A DNA stretch of 64,000 nucleotides. It comes from Cladopsammia gracilis (taxonomy: Eukaryota; Cnidaria; Anthozoa; Scleractinia; Dendrophylliidae). Below, piece by piece: positions 42,459 through 50,347 of the stretch; position 1 is the first letter of the stretch, and each line of letters opens with the position of its first letter. Below the pieces are notes generated by a model. That model searched no databases. It was not told where the DNA came from and saw nothing but the letters and a program-made list of their open reading frames with translations. The position numbers and the translations under genes are program-made. Where the stretch lies: NCBI GenBank assembly GCA_022457155.1, contig JAJGOT010000562.1, forward strand, positions 310,001 to 374,000. The letters run 5' to 3'.

Positions 42459-43411
42459 GTAATAATAGTGATTGGACTCAACAATTAGCCGATGAATTAC
42501 ATAAACCAATCACTAGAAACTTTTCAAAGAGAACTGTAATATCAAATGGGATTGATGAAATCTGGGCTGCAGATTTGGTTGAAATGCAAAAGTTTAGTAA
42601 ATGGAATAAAGGAATAAATTATTTACTGATGGTAATAGATATTTTTAGTAAATATGGATGGATTGAACCATTGAAAAACAAAAAGACTGAAAGTGTTAGT
42701 AAAGCATTTGATGATATATTTAAAAAAAGTAAACGTAAACCAAAAATGCTTTGGACAGATAAAGGTTCTGAATTTATCAGTAAACATTTTAAGAAGGTCC
42801 TTGAAAAGAATAAAATCAAATTATATCATACAGAGAATGAAGAGAAATCAAGCATTGTTGAGAGATGGAATAAAACAATGAAAACCAGAATGTTTAAGAT
42901 GTTTAGTGTAAATAACAATACTGTTTATTGGAACATCCTTGATAAATTAGTTAATGATTATAATAAAACAAGACATTCTAGTATTAAAATGACTCCAATT
43001 CAAGCTAGTAAAAAAGAAAACGAAGAAAAAGTTTATGCTAATTTATATTCAGATTTAATTTATTTGAAACCTGGAAAAATAAAATTTAAGGTTGGAGATT
43101 TCGTTCGTATATCAAAATATAAGAGACCTGTATTTGATAAAGGATATACTCCAAACTGGACAGAGGAAATATTTGTGGTTAATGAAATATTAAATACAAA
43201 ACCTATCACCTATAAAATTGTTGATTTAATGGGTGAAGAAGTAAAAGGATCTTTTTATGAAAAAGAATTACAAAAAGCAAAACAAGAAATATATAGAATT
43301 GAGAAAGTATTGAAACGAGACACCAAGAAAAAGTTAGCTTTAGTTAAATGGAGTGGATATCCTGACAAGTTTAATTCGTGGATTCCTTTGAGTGATTTAA
43401 AAGATTTTTAA
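42404..43411 (+). CDS. Polinton DDE integrase with C-terminal chromodomain
   Basis: The frame is open from 42404 to TAA at 43409-43411. There is no ATG before the conserved start (DELHKPITRNF); TTG at 42455 is not a credible eukaryotic initiator, which suggests expression by frameshift from the PLA2 frame. Counting from 42455, the retroviral-type catalytic residues are D40 (WAADLVEM), D102 (WTDKGSEF) and E136 (IVERWNK). The last 39 residues (YRIEKVLKRD...ALVKWSGYPDKFNSWIP) form a chromodomain, which can bind modified histones and guide integration. The 6-bp target duplication at the element ends is the product expected of this enzyme. Confidence 0.92.
   Translation, partial: TETWFGFTKEDKKRKAALSNNSDWTQQLADELHKPITRNFSKRTVISNGIDEIWAADLVEMQKFSKWNKGINYLLMVIDIFSKYGWIEPLKNKKTESVSKAFDDIFKKSKRKPKMLWTDKGSEFISKHFKKVLEKNKIKLYHTENEEKSSIVERWNKTMKTRMFKMFSVNNNTVYWNILDKLVNDYNKTRHSSIKMTPIQASKKENEEKVYANLYSDLIYLKPGKIKFKVGDFVRISKYKRPVFDKGYTPNWTEEIFVVNEILNTKPITYKIVDLMGEEVKGSFYEKELQKAKQEIYRIEKVLKRDTKKKLALVKWSGYPDKFNSWIPLSDLKDF
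42437..42482 (+). promoter_or_regulatory. Candidate -1 ribosomal frameshift signal, site 2
   Basis: In the PLA2 frame, codons ACA-AAA-AAC contain A_AAA_AAC (42437-42443), 12 nt before that frame's TGA. A slip of -1 enters exactly the integrase frame. GTTGAGT (42454-42460) can pair with ACTCAAC (42476-42482), a 7-bp stem after a 10-nt spacer; this is weaker than site 1. A_AAA_AAC is expected often in AT-rich DNA, so register and position are the main support. Confidence 0.55.
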
Positions 43412-43454
43412 TACTATTGTAGTATTAAAAATTGTTTCAAGCGACATAAAAAAA

Positions 43455-43468
43455 GCCCTTAAAAGGGC
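43455..43468. terminator. Hairpin between convergent integrase and ssDNA-binding-like genes
   Basis: GCCCTTAAAAGGGC is a perfect palindrome, preceded by an A-run (43448-43454) and followed by AAAA. It lies 44 bp after the integrase stop and 19 bp from the opposing gene end; likely a shared 3'-end or RNA-stability signal. Confidence 0.55.
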
Positions 43469-43486
43469 AAAATACTTTATTTCAGT

Positions 43487-44233
43487 TTAAAACAAATCCT
43501 GTGAATCACCTTCTTCATTTTCTTCATCGACTTCGTCATCACTTTCTTCTTTAATCATTAATAATGATTCTCTTGGTTTCAATGGTCTAACATAAACTTC
43601 ATGAACTTTAACTTGAATAGATTTTACTAATTTGGAAATATAAATACTCTCAATTATCAAAGCTAATTTCACTTTACAATATTGATTAAGGTATTCAAAT
43701 GGATCAACATTTTTATTTCCTTTTGTTTTAAACAAAGATAGAATTTTATTAGATTTTTCTGAATATATAAGTTTTGCATATAAAACTGGTGAAACACTAT
43801 CATCATTTACTGTTTTAGTTCTTCCTTTTTTATCAGTATATTCTTTCTTTTTATAATATAAAATATGAGATAAATTTTGAGATTCTTCAACACCAATTGT
43901 ATCTTCAAGATGGTTATAACAAAGTTGTTGGATATTTTCTAATGTTTTAAAAAAAGTTTTTTCTTCTTTTGTTGGATCTTTATCTTTTTCCCATAAACAA
44001 ACAGGAATTGTATATCCAACTAATTCTTGTGATTCTTGATTCTTTCTTTCAGATACACCAAAACTAAAAAGTAAAGGTGTTTCAATTATAAGAGGACCTT
44101 GCTTACCATTAGGATAAGTTGTTTCGATTTTAATACGATGATATTTCATTTTGGAATTCTTGACTTTATATTGTTTGGCTTCGTTAAAAATAAGATTTTC
44201 TTTAGAAATGTTTTCGGGAGATATAAGTTGCAT
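43487..44233 (-). CDS. Acidic-tailed protein, candidate ssDNA-binding protein
   Basis: 248 aa from ATG at 44233. A beta-rich body (KYHRIKIETTYPNGKQGPLI, LLFSFGVSERK, VGYTIPVCLWEK) is followed by a very acidic end and a final D-L-F (EESDDEVDEENEEGDSQDLF). Acidic tails ending in an aromatic residue are typical of SSB and T7 gp2.5-type proteins, where the tip contacts replication partners. The gene resembles the DUF5871-type proteins of Polintons and large DNA viruses. The function is inferred. It lies in the replication-gene half with the early-type promoter. Confidence 0.65.
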   Translation of the reverse strand: MQLISPENISKENLIFNEAKQYKVKNSKMKYHRIKIETTYPNGKQGPLIIETPLLFSFGVSERKNQESQELVGYTIPVCLWEKDKDPTKEEKTFFKTLENIQQLCYNHLEDTIGVEESQNLSHILYYKKKEYTDKKGRTKTVNDDSVSPVLYAKLIYSEKSNKILSLFKTKGNKNVDPFEYLNQYCKVKLALIIESIYISKLVKSIQVKVHEVYVRPLKPRESLLMIKEESDDEVDEENEEGDSQDLF

Positions 44234-44266
44234 TTTTATTATATATAAATATTTTTTTTTTTAATT
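44234..44266 (-). promoter_or_regulatory. Replication-class promoter, copy 1
   Basis: On the minus strand an A-tract is followed by ATATTTATATATAATAAAAATG, ending in the start codon of the acidic-tailed gene. The same module precedes three other minus-strand genes (at 45061, 49620 and 50260) with equal spacing to ATG. Confidence 0.65.
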
Positions 44267-44322
44267 TTATTTTTTTTTTAAATTTTTTTTTTTTTTTAAT
44301 TGTAAATTTCAGCATAAAAAAA

Positions 44323-44339
44323 ATCCCTAAAAAAGGGAT
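44323..44339 (-). terminator. 3' hairpin of the 237-aa gene
   Basis: ATCCCTAAAAAAGGGAT lies 8 bp beyond the stop. It is preceded on the plus strand by TAAATTTCAGCATAAAAAAA, a sequence also next to the hairpin at 49704-49720, so hairpin and flank form a conserved module. Confidence 0.55.
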
Positions 44340-44346
44340 ATAATTA

Positions 44347-45060
44347 TTAATAAATATAATTAACTTGACTATCACTAACACTAACTCTAGCAGAATCAGA
44401 ATCAGAATCAGAATCAGAATAATCGGTTTGCCAATGAATAATAACATCTTTTTCTTTAAAATAACTTTTAAAATCTTTAACAATTTTTCTTATTTCTTTA
44501 ATTATTTCTTTATTATCTTTTCTCAATGAAAGTTTTCCCTGACATTTATAAATATCTTCACGATATAATGATTTTCTATATTTTTTTTGTCTTAACATAA
44601 TACTTTTAATTATGCTAAAACTTAAATAATTAGAATATGTAAAATCTATTAACTTTTCATAATTTAAAATTCCGAATTTTATATCATCACCTTCTATACA
44701 ATATAAAACTTTTTTTTTATATTCTTCTTTCATTAAATATTTTCTAATATATTTTATTTCTTTTCTTATTCTATTCAAATATTTTCTTTTTTGTTTGTCT
44801 ATTTCATTACTTTTTTGACTTTTTTTAAAATATCTTAATATATCTTTTATTTTTAAACTATTATCTGATATAATTTTATCTTCAATTTCTCTCTTTCTTA
44901 ACTCATAAAATCTTCGATAATTAATATATATATTGTGAAAATGAAGATCAATCATAAACATTTTACCATATAATATTTTATCAAAATATGTTACACCAAA
45001 AAGAGTGATAGGAATTGCTTTGTATTGCGTATTAACAGATTTGCTTTGTGAAGAATTCAT
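44347..45060 (-). CDS. Lys-rich protein with Asp-Ser repeat tail, unknown function
   Basis: 237 aa from ATG at 45060. The N-terminal region (ITLFGVTYFDKILYGKMFMI) looks folded. The middle is highly basic and helical (ILRYFKKSQKSNEIDKQKRK). Near the end is a run of SD dipeptides (DYSDSDSDSDSARVSVSDS), like an acidic linker or CK2 phosphorylation site cluster. No family recognised. Carries the replication-class promoter. Confidence 0.75.
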   Translation of the reverse strand: MNSSQSKSVNTQYKAIPITLFGVTYFDKILYGKMFMIDLHFHNIYINYRRFYELRKREIEDKIISDNSLKIKDILRYFKKSQKSNEIDKQKRKYLNRIRKEIKYIRKYLMKEEYKKKVLYCIEGDDIKFGILNYEKLIDFTYSNYLSFSIIKSIMLRQKKYRKSLYREDIYKCQGKLSLRKDNKEIIKEIRKIVKDFKSYFKEKDVIIHWQTDYSDSDSDSDSARVSVSDSQVNYIY

Positions 45061-45092
45061 TTTTATTTTATATAAATATTTTTTTTTTTTAA
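45061..45092 (-). promoter_or_regulatory. Replication-class promoter, copy 2
   Basis: Minus-strand A-tract, AATATTTATATAAAATAAAAATG, ending at the ATG of the 237-aa gene. Confidence 0.65.
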
Positions 45093-45142
45093 ATTATTAT
45101 TTTTTTTTTCTGCTACAACTTAATTTCAAAACTTAATTAAAA

Positions 45143-45691
45143 TTATGATATTATAATTTCTTTTTTAACTAATTCCCACCATTCTTCATAAAAAGCTTTT
45201 GTTTCTTCTGAAAGTTTTAGTGGTAATAATTCATCAACATTACTATATCCAAGAATAATTAAAATCTTTTTTATAATAAAAGTGATATTAATGATTCTCT
45301 TTCTTTCAAACTGTGTATTTACTTTCTTAATTAAATTTGCATTATCAATTTTATAAAGTATTTCATTTATCTTAGAAATATCATCATTTTTTATATCAAA
45401 AATGTTTTGTATTTCATTGATCTTTTTCTTAAAAAAATACTTTCTTTGGTATACTGATTTTTTTCTATAACAACATCTTTCCCAATCAGATATATTAACA
45501 TCATAATTTAATATTCTTTGAATTTGAAGACCACAATCACAACAAACTTCAGCATAATCAATAATTTCTTTATTCTCATGTTTGCATTTTTCATATATTG
45601 GAATATTTCTTTTTTTCTTTTTTTTAATTTTACTTTTTTCATAAGATTTTAATATGGAAGAATATAATTTAATCTCTTCTTCTGTATACAT
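45143..45691 (-). CDS. TFIIB/VLTF3-like zinc-ribbon transcription factor candidate
   Basis: 182 aa from ATG at 45691. A basic N-terminus leads to a zinc ribbon (C36-x-H38 then C51-x-C53 within EVCCDCGLQIQRIL), followed by S-D-W-E-R, a position where TFIIB-like proteins have their own conserved turn. The remainder is helical, compatible with one cyclin-like fold. Similar proteins in Polintons and large DNA viruses resemble late transcription factors (VLTF3). A role in transcribing the structural genes with the TATAATCT box is a plausible inference. It starts within the stop of the 52-aa ORF. Confidence 0.7.
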   Translation of the reverse strand: MYTEEEIKLYSSILKSYEKSKIKKKKKRNIPIYEKCKHENKEIIDYAEVCCDCGLQIQRILNYDVNISDWERCCYRKKSVYQRKYFFKKKINEIQNIFDIKNDDISKINEILYKIDNANLIKKVNTQFERKRIINITFIIKKILIILGYSNVDELLPLKLSEETKAFYEEWWELVKKEIIIS

Positions 45692-45849
45692 TATAATCTT
45701 TTATTTTTTTTTAAATTTTTTAAATTTTCTCTTTTATAAAATCTTTCTCTCTTATACCTTTTATATCTAATTTCTTCATCAAAATCTTCTATTAAAAAAA
45801 GTCTTCTTAAATATATTAATAAAATATCTTTTTTTGTGAAATTAATCAT
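45691..45849 (-). CDS. 52-aa basic/acidic ORF overlapping the zinc-ribbon gene start
   Basis: ATG at 45847-45849, stop TAA at 45691-45693, overlapping the next ATG as TAATG. Sequence begins MINFTKKDILLIYLRRLF, then IEDFDEEIRYKRYK. The stop-start overlap is the arrangement used for translational coupling by reinitiation in viruses. No family recognised; too short to judge alone. Confidence 0.45.
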   Translation of the reverse strand: MINFTKKDILLIYLRRLFLIEDFDEEIRYKRYKRERFYKRENLKNLKKNKRL

Positions 45850-45872
45850 TTTATTTTATAATATTATTTTTT

Positions 45873-48800
45873 TTATTTTCTCAAAGCTAAAGTATTAATT
45901 TTATTTTTACAAATCAGTCTTTTATCATCATTTGCAGATAATGCTACTTTATTCATTTTCATCGAGTAAATTTGATGATCTTTACTTCTGATTATATTCA
46001 TTGTTCTCATTTCTTCTTTTTCTGAGAATAAACATTTCTTGAAATCTTCAAATGTTATTTCCCTTTTAATAACATTTTTCTTAATTCCTTTACATTTCTT
46101 TACTTCAATGTCTTCAACTTTAAAAGAATAAAGCTTAGGTCTTAGACCAACAAAATGTGTAATTTGTTTTCCACAAGCTTCATCTTTAAACATTCCTATT
46201 ACTTTCTTATTAATTCCAGTTTTAATTCCAGATTCATGATTTTCTGGATAATCACTTGTATCAAACTTTTTTTTGATGTTTTTTCTTATATCATAATAAA
46301 AATCATCTGTATGAATTTCATACATTAATGAATCTGTATCTGTGAATAATAATTCAGCTTTATTGGAATACTTCTCTCTAATATAATTATAATGAAAATC
46401 ATACATATGAAATTTTGACAAATCAAGAACAGCTTGTCCCACATAAATAGGTTTATTAAAATATATTTCTGTCTTTTTCAAATGAACTGCAATTAATTTT
46501 TGATCAAATATTGTTAATCGATCAAAATTAGGTTTTGATGACAAATTAATAGCCTTTTTCTTATTATTTACTAATTGTATATTTTGTCTTTTTCTTATAT
46601 TTTCAATTGTTTTACCAAATACAGAATTATTCATTAATTTAAAAAAATCTTTTTCAAAAGAGTTTTTAGATTGTTTTCTTAATTCTGTATTTTTTTCAAT
46701 ATAAGGTTTCATCCATTCAGATTGATAAAATGATATTCCTCTGTGTACTTTTTCAAGTTCAAGTCCTAATTCTAAACATTGTCTAAGATTTCTATAATGT
46801 ATTATATAATTCTTTTTATGGTAAAAAGATCCAACAAGTTTCTCTACCGAACCAAACTTTAATCTTTCTGTAGCAAGTGGATAATCATTATGTTCTTTCC
46901 ATAGTTTTTTTGGATATTTAAGATCCACTTCAAAAATATAACCAATATTTGTAATTTTCTTTTCTAATATTTTTATTACATTTTCTTTTGTAAGATTTTT
47001 CATCCATTTAAAACCATGAGTTGGAAGTTTTTGTATCATTGACCAACCATAAAGATTATTAGCATCAAGATATGTAATAAATTTTGATTCTTCATTTGGA
47101 TTATAATTTTTCATATATTTATTGTTTGCTTCTGAATATCTTTTTGATATATGAGTTATACCACCTCTAATTCCTTGATCAAACATCATTAACATATCAT
47201 AATCATGTAATAATTCAAGTCTTTGTTCTGTTTCTTTAAGACATGCATCCCAAGCTAATCCAGGAGATGTATAATAATGAGCTGGATCTAAATTATAATA
47301 CTTCAAACAAGTTTTACGAAAGTTTTCAAACACATCAGCTAAAAGTAATACATCTGTTTTAAGATATAAATCATGGTAATCTTTAATAGTTTTACAATTA
47401 AATTGTGACCAAACCTTTTGTGCATGGGTGTAGTCTTCATCAGTTATGTCTTCATCATTTAATTTTGAATAAAATTCTTCTTTTGGTGGTAATTGTGTTT
47501 CTTTGAATTTTTCTAAAGAATTTACATAATCATAAGGATATACTCCTTTTCTTGTTAATAATTCTATATTTTTATCATAATAACTTTTTATAGAATAAAA
47601 ATCATCAGGTTGCAAATTATTTACAAGACCTGAAAGGGAAGTTAATAAAAATTTAAATGAATCAATAAAACGTAATTCAAAATTAATTGTAATTTTTTCA
47701 TCTTCTCTCATAAATTCAGCTACTTTAATTTTCTTAGAAAATGATATATATTTCTCTTCTGTTTTAGGAATAAAAGTTAAGTCTCCTTTCATTTTTGCTA
47801 ATTCTTTAATAAAAAGATGTGAATCATAACCTTGAAGATTATGAAATATTACAGGAAGTACTCTAGGTTTTTTACAAAAAATATTACAATTATTATGAGC
47901 AGCTCCTCTAAACTTACCAGTAAAATGACAATGATCTCTAACTTTTTTATTCTTAAAGTCTCCTTCAATAAAAGGTTTTTCACAAATATGACAATTTGTT
48001 GATTTATTAAACTCTATTTTATCAGAGTCTGTAAATATCATCGTTTTTGGGAAATTATAAAAACTAAAATTAATTTGTTTTGCAATTTTTTTTAATTCTT
48101 TTACAAAAACTAATGAAATATTTTCATCTTCTTTTTTCTTTGTATAAATAATTGGATTAGTTTCAAATATTCTATCAACTCTATCATCAAAATCAAAAGA
48201 TTTAATATAAATACAAAATCCACAAGGTTCATGTTTTTGATATTCCATTGAATAAGAATAATTTGGATCCGGTTCACAATTATTCATTGGTTTTGTAAAA
48301 CATTCAAAATCAGCATAAATAACAAAAGGTAAAGGTAATTTTTTATTATAATTTTTAAAAAATAAAAATGAGTTTTTAGGAGGCATTTTTACTGCAGCTG
48401 TCTCATTATTAGAACAAAATATAATGTGTTTCTTTAGGAGATCCTCTTTTGTAAAATGAGATAAACATTTTTTACAAAAATATTTTTTTATTGAAGTATT
48501 TTTACTAACTTGTGAACTGATTAATCTTGAAAAATTTTTAATAAGTGTATAATGTGTTTTTCCGGTGTCTTCATAAAGAAATAAATCTATTGTATTATTA
48601 CAATCTTTGTCATTAATTCTTAAAGGATAAAATTTATTATATTCATTAATTGAAAAAACATTAATTCCTGGGAGATTCGGGTTTTGATTCTCAAACCTTT
48701 TTATATCTGTTAATTTAAATGGAAAATCTATACCTTTAAAATTAAGATCGTTTTTGTATTTTTTTAAATTTGAAATTCTTTGAGGATCTTTTTCATGTGG

Positions 48801-49619
48801 ATGTAAATATCTTAAAATACACCACATGAAACATTTATTATCTTTTTTATTTTCTAAATTTATTATAGCTTTTTTACTTGAAATAAAACCAGGAAGTTTA
48901 ATATATGAAGATCCTTTCAAAGGTTTATATTTTATAGTATGAATTTCTAATGATAAAATCTCTTTAAAATACCAACCTGAACCATTTCTTTGATAAATTA
49001 AAATTTTACTAAGAATTTCTAGAATTATTTTAGTTAAAATCTCTTTAGCATCTATACCTTCAAGATTAATATGTGTTTCAGAATGAAAATAAGCTTTATC
49101 TTTAATTTTATCTTCATGCTCCATTCTTTCCATTAAACAAACTAATATAAATCTAACTTTAATATTTCTATGATTTCTAAGAAAATCTTTTAATTGTGAA
49201 GCTTTTTCTTTAAAATAATCTTTAGGAAAGATTTTTGGTTTTCCTTCAATTACATATTTTTCAGCAAAATTATCAAGAGCAGATTTTTCAAATTTAATTC
49301 CAACGTGGTATTCTTTCATTGCTCTTTCAAGTGCTTTCTTTAAATATTTTGGAGTATCTTTTGGAATCTTTTTATTTTTTATACATTCAAGAAAATAATC
49401 ATCAAATGTTTTAATTTTCTTTGGTTTAGGTTTTGATTTAGGTTTAAGTTTTATTGGTTTCTTTTTTAATTTATCATTTTCTTCTTTTTTATTTTTAATA
49501 TATTCAATCAATTTTTGTTTCTTTCGTTCTTCTTTAATTTTTCTATTTTCTTTAGTTTCCTTTTTTGCTATTTTCATAAGTTCATCATATGATAAGTTAT
49601 TTAAATCAGATGAAGACAT
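45873..49619 (-). CDS. Protein-primed family B DNA polymerase
   Basis: 1248 aa, intact, from ATG at 49619. The N-terminus is Lys-rich (residues 20-75). A C2HC zinc finger (about 381-402) follows. Exonuclease motifs: YADFEC (435-440), NLQGYDS (594-600), and YLKTDVLLLAD (752-762). Between ExoI and ExoII sits an endonuclease-VII-like zinc module (CHICEKPF...DHCHFTGKFRGAAHNNC, 543-578). Polymerase motifs: A YLDANNLYGWS (850-860), B KLMNNSVFGKT (994-1004), C FTDTDSLMY (1092-1100). The size and motif set fit Polinton polymerases, which replicate linear DNA from a terminal protein. Confidence 0.96.
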   Translation of the reverse strand: MSSSDLNNLSYDELMKIAKKETKENRKIKEERKKQKLIEYIKNKKEENDKLKKKPIKLKPKSKPKPKKIKTFDDYFLECIKNKKIPKDTPKYLKKALERAMKEYHVGIKFEKSALDNFAEKYVIEGKPKIFPKDYFKEKASQLKDFLRNHRNIKVRFILVCLMERMEHEDKIKDKAYFHSETHINLEGIDAKEILTKIILEILSKILIYQRNGSGWYFKEILSLEIHTIKYKPLKGSSYIKLPGFISSKKAIINLENKKDNKCFMWCILRYLHPHEKDPQRISNLKKYKNDLNFKGIDFPFKLTDIKRFENQNPNLPGINVFSINEYNKFYPLRINDKDCNNTIDLFLYEDTGKTHYTLIKNFSRLISSQVSKNTSIKKYFCKKCLSHFTKEDLLKKHIIFCSNNETAAVKMPPKNSFLFFKNYNKKLPLPFVIYADFECFTKPMNNCEPDPNYSYSMEYQKHEPCGFCIYIKSFDFDDRVDRIFETNPIIYTKKKEDENISLVFVKELKKIAKQINFSFYNFPKTMIFTDSDKIEFNKSTNCHICEKPFIEGDFKNKKVRDHCHFTGKFRGAAHNNCNIFCKKPRVLPVIFHNLQGYDSHLFIKELAKMKGDLTFIPKTEEKYISFSKKIKVAEFMREDEKITINFELRFIDSFKFLLTSLSGLVNNLQPDDFYSIKSYYDKNIELLTRKGVYPYDYVNSLEKFKETQLPPKEEFYSKLNDEDITDEDYTHAQKVWSQFNCKTIKDYHDLYLKTDVLLLADVFENFRKTCLKYYNLDPAHYYTSPGLAWDACLKETEQRLELLHDYDMLMMFDQGIRGGITHISKRYSEANNKYMKNYNPNEESKFITYLDANNLYGWSMIQKLPTHGFKWMKNLTKENVIKILEKKITNIGYIFEVDLKYPKKLWKEHNDYPLATERLKFGSVEKLVGSFYHKKNYIIHYRNLRQCLELGLELEKVHRGISFYQSEWMKPYIEKNTELRKQSKNSFEKDFFKLMNNSVFGKTIENIRKRQNIQLVNNKKKAINLSSKPNFDRLTIFDQKLIAVHLKKTEIYFNKPIYVGQAVLDLSKFHMYDFHYNYIREKYSNKAELLFTDTDSLMYEIHTDDFYYDIRKNIKKKFDTSDYPENHESGIKTGINKKVIGMFKDEACGKQITHFVGLRPKLYSFKVEDIEVKKCKGIKKNVIKREITFEDFKKCLFSEKEEMRTMNIIRSKDHQIYSMKMNKVALSANDDKRLICKNKINTLALRK

Positions 49620-49653
49620 CCTTTTTTATTATATATAAATATTTTTTTTTTTA
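49620..49653 (-). promoter_or_regulatory. Replication-class promoter of the polymerase gene
   Basis: Minus-strand A-tract, ATATTTATATATAATAAAAAAGG then ATG. Same module as at 44234, 45061 and 50260. Confidence 0.65.
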
Positions 49654-49703
49654 ACTTTATTTTTTTTTTTTCCGCAAAAGTTATAAATTTCAGCATAAAA
49701 AAA

Positions 49704-49720
49704 AGCCCCATTTTGGGGCT
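49704..49720 (-). terminator. 3' hairpin of the 177-aa gene
   Basis: AGCCCCATTTTGGGGCT, a 7-bp stem with TTT-rich loop, 6 bp from the stop of the gene that ends at 49726. Preceded by the shared TAAATTTCAGCATAAAAAAA flank. Confidence 0.6.
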
Positions 49721-49725
49721 AAAAT

Positions 49726-50259
49726 TTATCCATAAATATAATCAAATACTTCTTCTGTATCAAGATAATAATTTCCATAATCTTCATCGTGGTCTCTATT
49801 TTCATCTTGATCTTCACTTTTTATCACAATCTTTTTATAAAATTTATTTAATAATTTCTTAACAATTTTTTTCTCATTACAAGTTGGATATCCATTTGAG
49901 TTTTCAAAAACTGTCATACTTCCTTCTCCAATATTTATAAAATATTTGAATAATTCACCTGCATAATGAAATATTACAAAAGTTACTAAATCTTCCATAT
50001 CTTCAGGCATATTATAATATAAATTCAAAACTGGAATATGATCCAATTTATAATTTATATTTATAATAATTTCTTTCAATTCTTTTTTTGCTATTTTCCT
50101 TTCTTTTTTATTTTCTAAATTTAGAGATTTTTTTAATTTTTCCAAAACTTCTACAAACAAGAAGTCAATAGCATGAAATCTTTCTTGTAGAATATCTCTT
50201 GAATCCATCTTTTTTGGATTTTGGTTTTTCTTTGCGATTGGTTTTTGCGTAGCGATCAT
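49726..50259 (-). CDS. 177-aa protein of unknown function with acidic tail
   Basis: ATG at 50259. Basic N-terminus (MIATQKPIAKKNQNPKK), helical middle (FHAIDFLFVEVLEKLKKSL and a Lys/Glu-rich helix), a hydrophobic segment (MEDLVTFVIFHYAGELFKYF, about 110-129) and a strongly acidic end (EDQDENRDHDEDYGNYYLD). It is next to the right TIR. No family recognised. It would be the outermost gene on this side, where terminal-protein or regulatory genes could be expected; no evidence beyond position. Confidence 0.7.
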   Translation of the reverse strand: MIATQKPIAKKNQNPKKMDSRDILQERFHAIDFLFVEVLEKLKKSLNLENKKERKIAKKELKEIIININYKLDHIPVLNLYYNMPEDMEDLVTFVIFHYAGELFKYFINIGEGSMTVFENSNGYPTCNEKKIVKKLLNKFYKKIVIKSEDQDENRDHDEDYGNYYLDTEEVFDYIYG

Positions 50260-50290
50260 TTTATTATATATAAATATTTTTTTTTTTAAA
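50260..50290 (-). promoter_or_regulatory. Replication-class promoter, rightmost copy
   Basis: Minus-strand A-tract with AATATTTATATATAATAAAATG reaching the start codon. From here to the inner TIR edge (50348) the DNA is poly-A/T with no coding content. Confidence 0.6.
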
Positions 50291-50347
50291 TTATAATTTT
50301 TTTTTTAAATTATTTTTTTTTCTTCCGCTCCCATCCAACACCACCTT

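Noticed and set aside
44202..44483. 93-codon minus-strand open frame
   Set aside because: Overlaps the Asp-Ser-coding end of the 237-aa gene and poly-T spacer; it is a frame-shifted shadow.
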